Source: Ypsolopha sequella (Eukaryota > Arthropoda > Insecta > Lepidoptera > Ypsolophidae). Taken from it: DNA of 64,000 bases. Of this stretch, positions 21,244-28,943 are shown piece by piece (within the stretch, counting starts at the first letter, position 1; each line of letters begins with the position of its first letter). The notes below the pieces were generated by a model. It did not search any database and was not told where the DNA came from. It was given only the letters and a program-made list of their open reading frames with translations. A program made the position numbers and the translations under genes. Where the stretch lies: contig OW204001.1 of NCBI GenBank assembly GCA_934047225.1, positions 26,184,201 through 26,248,200 of the forward strand, in the 5' to 3' direction.

Positions 21244-21843
21244 TCAGATTTCATTTTTACTTTTTAATTGCTGTTCTTCAATAGTGGCCATAGAAATTGC
21301 TTCTTCCAAGGTTTTCGGCTGTAAAGCTTTTAAAAGTAGACTCAAGTCCTTATTAAGCCCTGTCCAAAAGACACTAAGCGCTTGATTTTTAAGTAGATTG
21401 ACACAAGCCTTCCTAGCTTCTTGACTTTGTTCTGGATCCAATGAATTTATTAGTTTCACGTAACAATTTTCGACTTTGTTTGCGTAAGAGATGACATTTT
21501 CATTGTATTCTTGTTTGCAACTACTGAGTTCTAATTGCCACTGCCCAATTGTACGCTTTTCGGTATAAGTATCTAGCAAGTAATTTTTTAAATCTTCCCA
21601 TTTATTAAATTTTCGATTTCTAATCATTGATCGCGCGTTTTCCGTTATTTTAGTAATTATTATTTGCAATAATATTTTACGAGGAGCAGGGTTTATTAAT
21701 TCATTGACTGTATCACAATTATCTAGAAATTCATAGATTTTAGATTTATTACCATCAAACTTAGTAAGCATTCTCTCAGCCATTTCGAGGGAGATGAACT
21801 GAGAGTTTGACCTAGTGGTATCTACTTCAGTGTCATTGACCAT
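21244..21843 (-). CDS. gag: Gag matrix/capsid
   Basis: Gag builds the virus-like particle. The 199 residues contain the gypsy-type motif W-E-D-L-K-N-Y-L-L-D-T-Y, followed by W-Q-L-E-L-S-S-C-K-Q and E-N-V-I-S-Y-A-N-K-V-E, then an alpha-helical C-domain ending L-E-E-A-I-S-M-A. This is the usual errantivirus gag layout, helical and without a D-box. The start ATG at 21843 is 376 bases below the primer-binding site. The TGA closing it is a nonsense codon, because the zinc knuckles continue in the same frame. Confidence 0.85.
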   Translation of the reverse strand: MVNDTEVDTTRSNSQFISLEMAERMLTKFDGNKSKIYEFLDNCDTVNELINPAPRKILLQIIITKITENARSMIRNRKFNKWEDLKNYLLDTYTEKRTIGQWQLELSSCKQEYNENVISYANKVENCYVKLINSLDPEQSQEARKACVNLLKNQALSVFWTGLNKDLSLLLKALQPKTLEEAISMATIEEQQLKSKNEI

Positions 21844-21934
21844 CTTTACAATAATAATTTTAAATTTTCAACGAAGAACAAATAATCTCAAAATAATTAA
21901 ATATCCGGTATACACAAAATAAAAATAAAATAGC

Positions 21935-22180
21935 TCACGCAGAAATGAGGAGTCCAAGCAGCATCCTGAGGATTGAAGTAACTTGAGTATGTGGATCACG
22001 TTGCTCTGGATAGACGGTTTCACCTTGGCTCAGCAGGTGAGTGAAGACTCGGTGTAGACGAGGATCAAGACCGGTGAACGGCTCAGACGACTCGTCCAGA
22101 AACACTTGGAGTTGACTGCACTGCTGATTGTTTGTAGTTGGAGTGAAGTCTTCCGAGAAGACTTTGTTCACGAAGAACAA
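21935..22180 (-). other. 5' leader of env-bearing gypsy, small open frame
   Basis: An 81-codon open frame lies between primer-binding site and gag. No domain was recognised. In errantiviruses this region holds the splice donor and packaging signals, so the frame is probably incidental. Confidence 0.4.
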
Positions 22181-22219
22181 TTAGCTAAGTACGAGCTAAA
22201 ACGTTCAAGTTTGAAAATC

Positions 22220-22237
22220 ATCTAACTTCTGACACCA
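22220..22237 (-). promoter_or_regulatory. Primer-binding site, probably tRNA-Leu
   Basis: One base after the LTR the minus strand reads TGGTGTCAGAAGT, complementary to a CACTTCTGACA-CCA-type tRNA-Leu 3' end. tRNA identity is from memory of the family. Confidence 0.65.
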
Positions 22238-22238
22238 A

Positions 22239-22676
22239 TGTAATGGCCCGAGCGGTTTGGCTGATATGTAATTCGATGCAGATTTGATGAGTCTTGAACT
22301 CGAGTAAAACCCAAACTACTTTTAATGCACAAGGCTATTTATTACTTTAACACAGAGGTTACAATATTCACACAAGCTACACTTCAATACTTAATAATGA
22401 AGTATTCTTCTTAACTGCTAGTAATAGACTGACTGTCCAAGAGCTGTGGCAGCTATTTATACAATGATGACAACGCTTCGAGAAGCTACCACTACCCTTA
22501 GTCAGCATTAGTCATGTCGTTAACTAATGAGGGAGGAAATATTGGTCATTACTTTCTCACGTTTAGTCACTACTGAATACAATGCTAATGATTTTAGATT
22601 ACATTTCTTTTAAGTTGATCATTTAAGGAAACGAACTAGCAATGAATCACAGATGGAAATATTTAGGTACATTACA
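22239..22676 (-). repeat. 5' LTR of env-bearing gypsy
   Basis: The LTR is 438 bp and nearly identical to 14856-15293. On the element strand it contains the promoter. A TATA-like TATAAATAGC word is read on the minus strand near 22452-22461. Confidence 0.95.
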
Positions 22677-22680
22677 ATAC
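22677..22680. repeat. Target-site duplication ATAC (right)
   Basis: Partner of 14852-14855. Confidence 0.88.
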
Positions 22681-23467
22681 CTTAACATTAATTCACCTTA
22701 ACTTGATTTTTGTGTTTAGAAATATGCTACTATTACATAAAGTGTACAACAAAATTTAAGTATTTATATTTTTCTTGTACCGAATCCACTGTTATTTTTA
22801 TTTTTCTAAAAATAATTTCAATTTATTCATCGTAGGCAGCAATATAAGCAATATTTAATTAATATTTTGACTAAAAATATTACTAAATCTATTATAAATC
22901 TACTTGCTCGAAAAATTCAACAACTATTTTTTTTCTAAAACTTAAGAATTTACCTAAAAATCAGAACTTAAAAACTATGGCAACACTAATCTCGCTAATT
23001 AGTCTCGCTCCTCCAAACAGGCTGCCATGTAGCCTCGTCGGGAATAGCAAGGCATGTATCAGGTATTATCGATGGTAGTTATCGACAAAAGACAATCAGT
23101 TTTAAAATTTAAATAATTTCTTGTTTGTAAATGACTAATAAATAGATCTATCCCCATAAATGTTTTCAATCTCAGATAAATTTAAGTTATCTGAAGAAAT
23201 TAAATGTTAATTGTATCTTATAATATAATATATTTTATATTGTTAGCAACACAAGATGACGGAGCGCCCCTGCCGGATGAGCGTGGCAACAGTTTGAGTC
23301 ATCGACGGCTGCGCGCGCACGGTGGATATAAAAGGCTGTAACTGAGCGGCGCGCGCTTTTGTGTTTTACAACTTTGTGCTGAAGTGATTCAATCATGGTT
23401 TACATTTATTTTGTGACTCCTGACCAAAGACCTGCAGACCATCAGCCGCCTGTATCTAACAATATCA
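22681..23467. other. AT-rich intron and a short promoter-like stretch
   Basis: 22681-23000 is AT-rich and partly mirrors the left flank of the gypsy (see findings). 23250-23400 is GC-rich, with a TATA-type GGATATAAAAGGC at 23324-23336, resembling part of an LTR or TE promoter. No gene. Confidence 0.4.
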
Positions 23468-23920
23468 TTTTAAAAATAAAACTACTCAGAAGTTTTCCAC
23501 GTTATATTCACTGATTCAACAAATAGCACACTTTGTAGTTCACGTTTTTATTCAGTACATAAATGTTCACTTTATATAACTTTAATAAGCTTTTCACAAT
23601 TCTAACTAATATACAGAAGTTCACTTTGTAAATCAACTGAAATCACAACGTATTCGGACAGAATGACGTTCTGCGTCCGCGTTTCGAAGAGAACCGTGGT
23701 TAAACCGCGTGTACCCTCTTTTATATCTTGCCAGACGCCATTTTATCGCGCCACATTTTAGCGCGTGCTCGAATCGACTTCGTCATGATATCCGGGCGTC
23801 ATCGGTTCAACCTCGTTTCTCTTTAATAACTAAATCAAATAAATGTGATTTAAATATACTTATCAATTAAATAAATAACTAAATTTAATACAATTTGAAA
23901 TTAATTATAGATTCACGACA
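23468..23920 (-). repeat. 453 bp LTR, partner of 51065-51516
   Basis: About 450 bp match the sequence at 51065-51516 with few differences. The ends are TTTTAAAAATAAAAC (low) and GATTCACGACA (high). The minus strand carries a TATAAAAGAGGGTAC core promoter word near 23724-23738. Either the 3' LTR of the large split gypsy (28944-49480) or a solo LTR. Confidence 0.8.
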
Positions 23921-24108
23921 TTCGGCCGTCCACTTCCGTGCACGTCCCTGTGCACGTCCACCTTACTCAAGATATATATTATTATGTATTTTTATAGACA
24001 TCCAGGAAAAGTAATGATACATTTATTACTTAATATCGGACTGAAATTATACTTGCACGACTAACATAATTTATTCATATCACGACATTCGTTTTAATAA
24101 TTATAATA
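23921..24108. other. Short TE-derived stretch between LTRs
   Basis: No coding. CACGACATTCG recurs at the LTR edge (23914-23924) and near 24081-24091. It may be the untranslated 3' region of the split gypsy. Confidence 0.35.
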
Positions 24109-24112
24109 ATAT

Positions 24113-24442
24113 TTTTAGGAAACATGAACAATTTCCCTTAATAAAAAAAACACAATTTAGAAACTTAACCACGGTTTTATTCAAATCTAGAAATTTACAA
24201 ACAAAAGGAACAAATCGAGTAACAAACTAAAACTAACTGACTAACTAATTTTAAACATAGAATCAACTCTTTAATGATACAATCACACAATGACTCGCGA
24301 GACCGGAATTTACTCTACTCGACAAACACTAGGTACGTAGCTTATGCTTCGGATGCAGGGCAAATGAAGGAGACAGCGATTCGGGCTGCCTTATATAGGC
24401 CTAACCGCCGTCATTGATGATTCACTAAGGGTGGCGCTAAAA
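24113..24442 (-). repeat. 3' LTR of gypsy deletion derivative
   Basis: Shares nearly all positions with 28499-28832, starting TTTTAGGAAACATGAACAAT and ending GGTGGCGCTAAAA. It lacks TG/CA ends. A TATATAGG word is read at 24393-24400 on the plus strand. Confidence 0.88.
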
Positions 24443-25367
24443 CGGCTTCTCCTGACAAAGGGTCGTCCTCGACTCGAGCTCCGGACGCAGATGTGCCACT
24501 GGGACCAGCAACGTCTGCGTCTTCAATAGCGTCCAGCGAGGGCATTGCCAAGCCAGCACCATGTTGTACCGACGTAGTAGCTTCAATTCCGTCCGAGTCG
24601 TCGTTATCTGCAATAACATGTATGCACACTCATCCTCCCGTACGTATTTCAGCCACTCAACCTTCCACTTAATTCATAACTCATCACTCAATAATCATTA
24701 AACACATAAGTACAGTTCACACAAGAACATTCACTTAATTCATACTTCATCTTACAATTACCATTTCATAACTCACACATACTTCTCCGCCTATCGAGAT
24801 GTCTCAAAAGCTTAGTAAGTAAAACAAACAGGCCCCCTTCTTACACCACTCGAAGTCCTCGTTCTTACTCTGGCGACACCCGGTAGCACATAGCGGTCGA
24901 GCTTCCATCAGCCAGCTAAACCGTTACCAAAACATGGTAACCGCCGAGGCAACTAACAAATAGTAAACCACCGGCTTACACGAGACTGTCTCTGTCCCGT
25001 GTGTCAGGCGTCACACAAAGTTCAGCCTTCCCAGGCGTCACACACAGTTCAGCCTCCCCAGGCGTCACACACAGTTCAGCCTCCCCAGGCGTCACACACA
25101 GTTCAGCCTCCCCAGGCGTCACACACAGTTCAGCCTCCCCAGGCGTCACACACAGTTCAGCCTCCCCAGGCGTCACACACAGTTCAGCCTCCCCAGGCGT
25201 CACACACAGTTCAGCCTCGCCTGCTCGCAGGCAGCTCGTACAGTCGTGGGTCGTCTGCATGCCAAGCACGCTGCACCAGTCAACGGAAGGCAGCACTTCC
25301 GCAACCCATCACTAACACAGGCATCCCCTCACGTAGCCTGCAACACACAGAGAGACATGTAACAAAA
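24443..25367 (-). pseudogene. Gypsy pol C-terminal tail and repeat-bearing region
   Basis: The minus strand at 24629-24411 reads an acidic, S/A/P-rich tail (D-N-D-D-S-D-G-I and A-D-V-A-G-P-S-G-T-S-A), similar in nature to the acidic end of Pol in the related element at 28944. Between it and the integrase C-terminus lies another open stretch (25296-24976) encoding nine-residue repeats E-L-C-V-T-P-G-E-A. No function is known for either. They may be untranslated 3' sequence. Confidence 0.4.
25003..25219. repeat. 27 bp minisatellite, about eight units
   Basis: CCCCAGGCGTCACACACAGT plus TCAGCCT repeats head to tail about eight times, almost without change. It is open in several frames because 27 is a multiple of 3. 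It lies inside the gypsy derivative. Confidence 0.93.
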
Positions 25368-25673
25368 TTACTCACTATCGAAAAATGCTGCGCATGTCTC
25401 CGGGCACCATTCGCCTTTCCACGGCACCATATACTGGTCTGCCGCTTGGGTGGTCTTGCCGTAGCCTCCCCTGAGCAGCTTCAGCTCGTACCGACCACTC
25501 GGTAAGACCTTGGTCACCTTGTATGGACCGCGCATTCCAGGATCTAATTTGCCTGTGGACTGGGAATATTTTATGACAAACACCAAATCATTCGGTTGGA
25601 ATTCCCGTGGAACATATGGGCGCAGGTGACTAGCCCTACAAATATTATCTGTAATTTGCGCTGCACGCGACAC
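25368..25673 (-). pseudogene. Gypsy integrase C-terminal domain
   Basis: The frame shows F-Q-P-N-D-L-V-F-V-I, then G-P-Y-K-V-T-K-V-L-P-S-G-R-Y-E-L, the integrase C-terminal SH3-like fold with G-P-Y-x-V that binds LTR ends. It ends at a stop followed on the minus strand by GTGAGTAA. It is cut off from the catalytic core by about 700 bp of foreign sequence (25674-26390). Relationship to the same element is inferred from position and strand. Confidence 0.75.
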
Positions 25674-26390
25674 TAGCGCTTACGGTTTTGTTCGGAACTA
25701 ACAACAAGATTTGAATTTCGCGCTATGGCGATACTAGCGCTTACTTACGTTTTGTTTGGAACTAACAAGTCACTGCTCAGTTCCTATTTTATACTTTAAT
25801 AATAATTATGATTATGTTTCTAATTCATATAATAGCTTGTAAACTTATATAAATACGATTTTATTTTGTCAATATCCAAAGAATTCATTCAGAAGAATCA
25901 AGATATTATAACTTTATAAGGAACTATTTTGTGCTTGTGATGAATAATTGATATCTCTAAGTAACTCCAACAGATTAATGTTTTTGTTATGAAAATATCT
26001 AAGGATGATTTAAATACTTAATAGTTTATTTGTTATTGCCTTAAAATAGCGTTTTACTTTAAATGTTAATATTTTGTATTCAGCCAGTCAGAAGTATCCG
26101 GTCGGGGCAGCGCCCCCACAGCGGCTGGTGGCAGCCGATAGAACTTTATGGTGTTGTTGTTGTTGTGAAGGAATGGTGAATTATTAATGTGGATTTATTG
26201 TTTTAAAAGTTTTTAGAAGCCCCTGCCGGATCTTGGTGAACTATTAAGTTCTACCGAGCCTGACTTTCTCACCTCGTGCCTGTACCTCTGTAAAGATTAC
26301 GAAGTGACATTAAATTGTGCCTTTTTGTAAAAAACTATCATCTTTTATTGCTTGAGTGAAAATGAAGGAGACCCCGGATGATGATGAAAG
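25674..26390. mobile_element. Unidentified insertion in gypsy integrase
   Basis: Non-coding. The word CTAGCGCTTAC followed by a GTTTTGTT(C/T)GGAACTAACAA motif occurs twice (25673-25709 and 25731-25770). GCCCCTGCCGGAT at 26220-26232 also occurs near 23265, so it shares origin with that stretch. No ends were defined. Confidence 0.4.
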
Positions 26391-27033
26391 TGCCAAATCT
26401 CCATCTGGTGCTACGTCCACGCCGACAAACACGTCGATGCCTATTTGCGTACTCGTCCTGTTTTTCTTGATTGTTTTTCAAGAGCTGAAGGGCTCTACTC
26501 CTAGCGATTTCACGCAAGGCTTCACGGTTTGGCCTACCACTTTCAACCGCTAAGTCACGAACTAGGGCGCGAATAACTGGGGTTGTCGCGTCAGTGCCTA
26601 TCAATAGGTTCAGTGCTGAGGTCTGCGTGGTTTTCTGCTTGGTGATATTGAGTACCAGTTGGAGTTTCCACGGCGTCTCGGACCAGGATGCATTTTTATG
26701 GTTGACCTCAATGCGAATCATATTAAGGACTATTCTGACGTACCTCTCTGCTTGGCCGTTTGCGTGATGCATCTCTGGTGTGATGTGATGTAGATCACAG
26801 TCAAGCTCGTTCATCCAAGAGATAAAATCATTTGACTCGAACATTCGTCCTTTGTCGGTAACCATCAACGTCGGCACTCCGAACAAGGATACGGCATTGA
26901 TGATAGCTCGCTTGAGTTCAGCTATGTCTTGTCGATGGATGGGGTACAGCAAGCAGTACTTAGAAAACGAGTCCACTAGAATGAGCACAAACTTGTAACC
27001 TTCTGACAGGGGCAATGGGCCTAACGAGTCCAC
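26338..27033 (-). pseudogene. Gypsy integrase catalytic core
   Basis: The core has D in V-D-S-L-G-P-L (start), D in M-V-T-D-K-G-R-M-F and E in N-G-Q-A-E-R-Y, so the D-D-E triad is intact here. The last 30 residues (R-R-V-C-R-R-G onward) run into the inserted sequence and are not integrase. In the same frame just above, an in-frame TGA near 27069 separates it from the zinc-binding part. Enzyme role as for other integrases. Confidence 0.85.
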
Positions 27034-27059
27034 ATGTACCGTGTGGAAAGGTGTTTCCG

Positions 27060-27320
27060 GTTTCTCTCAAGAAGTTATGTTCTGCAGAGGAGCTCGTGGG
27101 ACGCGCTTCTTCGAGATGCATACGAGACAGTGTGCGACATATTTTTGTACGAACTGCCTAAGCCCTGGGAACCAAAAGTGCTTTAGGATGAGGTCTAACG
27201 TCTTGTCAGCTCCGACGTGCTCGTGTTCGTCGTGGAACACACGAAGTAGACTCAGCCGATGACCTTTTGGGATGTAGCAAAGGAGTCGGGGATCCTCACC
27301 TACGGGTGTGTATCGGTAGT
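27060..27320 (-). pseudogene. Gypsy integrase H2C2 zinc-binding part
   Basis: The minus strand reads L-L-R-V-F-H-D-E-H-E-H-V-G-A-D-K-T, then H-F-W-F-P-G-L-R-Q-F-V, then C-L-V-C-I, which is the H-H-C-C unit. It stops at a TGA before the catalytic core. Above, at about 27300, it abuts the gag frame directly, marking loss of protease, RT and RNase H. Confidence 0.8.
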
Positions 27321-28340
27321 ACAGCAGATCGTTTCGGGCGACGTACCGGCTGGGGTCCAGGCTGCCTTTGTGTAAATTGACAAAAACGTGACGATTTTGT
27401 CAGGTGTCAGTTCGGCGTTCGCTGCAGCTGCACGAACTTGCGGGTTATCTATTCCACGAATGATAATGAGCGTTCTCAACTCGTTGCTAAGTCCCTGCAC
27501 TATTCGTAAACGCAGTAGGGTACGGCGCGCGTACTTCGCGTACGTGGTGTACTTATCTGAGGTTTTTTGCATGGCCGTCAGTAAAATATTTGCGTAATCT
27601 AATTTACCTGGACAAAGCGGCCTGAACTCGAGCTTAAAGTTAGACCATGTTCGGTTGTTAGTGACCCATTCGGACAACCACAGCTTAGCATCACCTTTGA
27701 GACACAACGACACGCGAGATAAGGTTTCGTGATCATTCCACCCATTTGCGTCTCTGGCGCAATCTACCTCCTTAATCCACGTATCGATATTGGTCAGAGC
27801 GGGGTCAAAGTTTGAGACGAAGTAATGTTTTGACCTTACTGGCTGTACGGATTTGAAAGCCTCCGCTATCACGCATGTGAGGGTAGACGCCTCAGAACGC
27901 TGAACGGATATCTCATGGGACCGATGACGACCCTCAGGAGCGGCCTGAGATGTTTCCACAACTTCGGGTAAGGGCGGTGTTGTCACTGTATGAGGGGGCG
28001 ATACGAACTGGTTATTATCGACGTTCGCGTCAGTATTCATGGGGACGTTTACTCGCGTTACTCGTTTTACGGATGTTGTTGACCGTCTACGTTCGCGATA
28101 ACTATTGTGGCGATGTCGACAACATGACCTACTTTTTGATCGTCGTAGGGGCGATCTACTCACTGAGTGATAATACCTATCAGGGGTAAACGAACGCCTA
28201 CGTGATTCACGGGAGCGTGACCACCCGCGCGGTATTATCAGTCGCGACTCGCGAACGTGACCGTCTTCGACCACGCGAGCCATTCTGTGAATGATTTCTA
28301 GATCGACCACGAGATCTACTTCGCGGCATATAGAAATCAA
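27300..28340 (-). pseudogene. Gypsy gag with RS-rich N-terminus, fused to integrase by deletion
   Basis: The N-terminal 120 residues are arginine/serine-rich (S-R-S-R-E-S-R-R-R-S, then S-R-S-P-L-R-R-S-K-S-R-S). A capsid domain follows: F-D-P-A-L-T-N-I-D-T-W-I-K-E-V-D, L-C-L-K-G-D-A-K-L-W-L and W-S-N-F-K-L-E-F. Such RS-like heads are unusual for gag and may aid RNA binding. The last 22 codons (W-T-P-A-G onward) are the integrase region read out of frame, which pinpoints the deletion junction near 27370. Otherwise unbroken. Confidence 0.82.
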
Positions 28341-28479
28341 ATTGTAAACAAAACAAATGTACTCACTCGGGTTGATAGCAAAATCACACTAACAAAACTA
28401 CCTACTCGTAATCGGTAGGTACTCGCGCAAAACTATCGCTTAGTTTGTTCCTTTTGTTTCAGTGGGCTACATTTTTTGA

Positions 28480-28498
28480 TTGTTTACCCCACTTCTGA
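28480..28498 (-). promoter_or_regulatory. Primer-binding-like site TCAGAAGTGGGG
   Basis: Directly after the LTR end TAAAA the minus strand reads TCAGAAGTGGGGTAAAC. The same TCAGAAGTGGGG follows the LTR at 51065. It could pair with a tRNA-Leu 3' arm, starting about five bases inside the CCA end. Confidence 0.55.
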
Positions 28499-28832
28499 TT
28501 TTAGGAAACATGAACAATTTCCCTTAATAAAAAACACAAATTAGAAACCTAACCTCGGTTTTATTTAAATCTAGAAATTTACAAACAAAAGGAACAAATC
28601 GAGTAACAAACTAAAACTAACTGACTAACTAATTTTAAACATAGAATCAACTCTTTACTGATACAATCACACAATGACTCGCGACACCGGAATTTACTCT
28701 ACTCAACAAACACTAGGTACGTAGCTTATGCTTGTAGGATGGATGCAGGGCAAATGAACGAGACAGCGATTCGGGCTGCCTTATATAGGCCTAACCGCCG
28801 TCATTGATGATTCACTAAGGGTGGCGCTAAAA
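28499..28832 (-). repeat. 5' LTR of gypsy deletion derivative
   Basis: Partner of 24113-24442. The difference in length comes from small indels including TAGGAT near 28736. The promoter would face the minus strand. Confidence 0.88.
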
Positions 28833-28943
28833 ATATAATATATAAATTAATATAGATTTCTTATGTAATCAATAATATCTTACAATGTATTTTTCTTCTT
28901 ATATAATGTAAGCATGTTTTAAGTAATCATTATTTGATTATTA

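Larger units (their letters stand above)
14856..22676 (-). mobile_element. Nearly complete env-bearing Ty3/gypsy (errantivirus-like) element
   Basis: This 7821 bp element has matching 438 bp LTRs (14856-15293 and 22239-22676) that differ at about four positions by eye. It has ATAC duplications at 14852-14855 and 22677-22680, a primer-binding site at 22220-22237, a purine tract at 15294-15304, and gag, protease, RT-RNase H-integrase and env in order. The lesions seen are one in-frame stop in gag and one in pol. It is the youngest element in the window. Insect errantiviruses are endogenous retroviruses; infectivity here cannot be judged. Confidence 0.96.
24113..28832 (-). mobile_element. Gypsy deletion derivative with LTRs and ATAT duplication
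   Basis: Direct LTRs (24113-24442 and 28499-28832) have inverted TTTTAG/CTAAAA ends and are flanked by ATAT at 24109-24112 and 28833-28836. Inside, on the minus strand, are gag, then integrase with no protease, RT or RNase H, plus an insertion and a 27 bp repeat array. It is non-autonomous. It interrupts the 3' side of the larger gypsy that ends at 28944. Confidence 0.9.

Noticed and set aside
23468..23920. Target-site duplication for the large split gypsy
   Set aside because: Bases outside the two LTRs (ATCA/CTTG) do not match, so no duplication is claimed.
25337..25377. Small intron with GTGAGTAA donor and TGTTGCAG acceptor after the integrase C-terminus
   Set aside because: It would be only about 41 bases, shorter than usual insect introns; probably chance.
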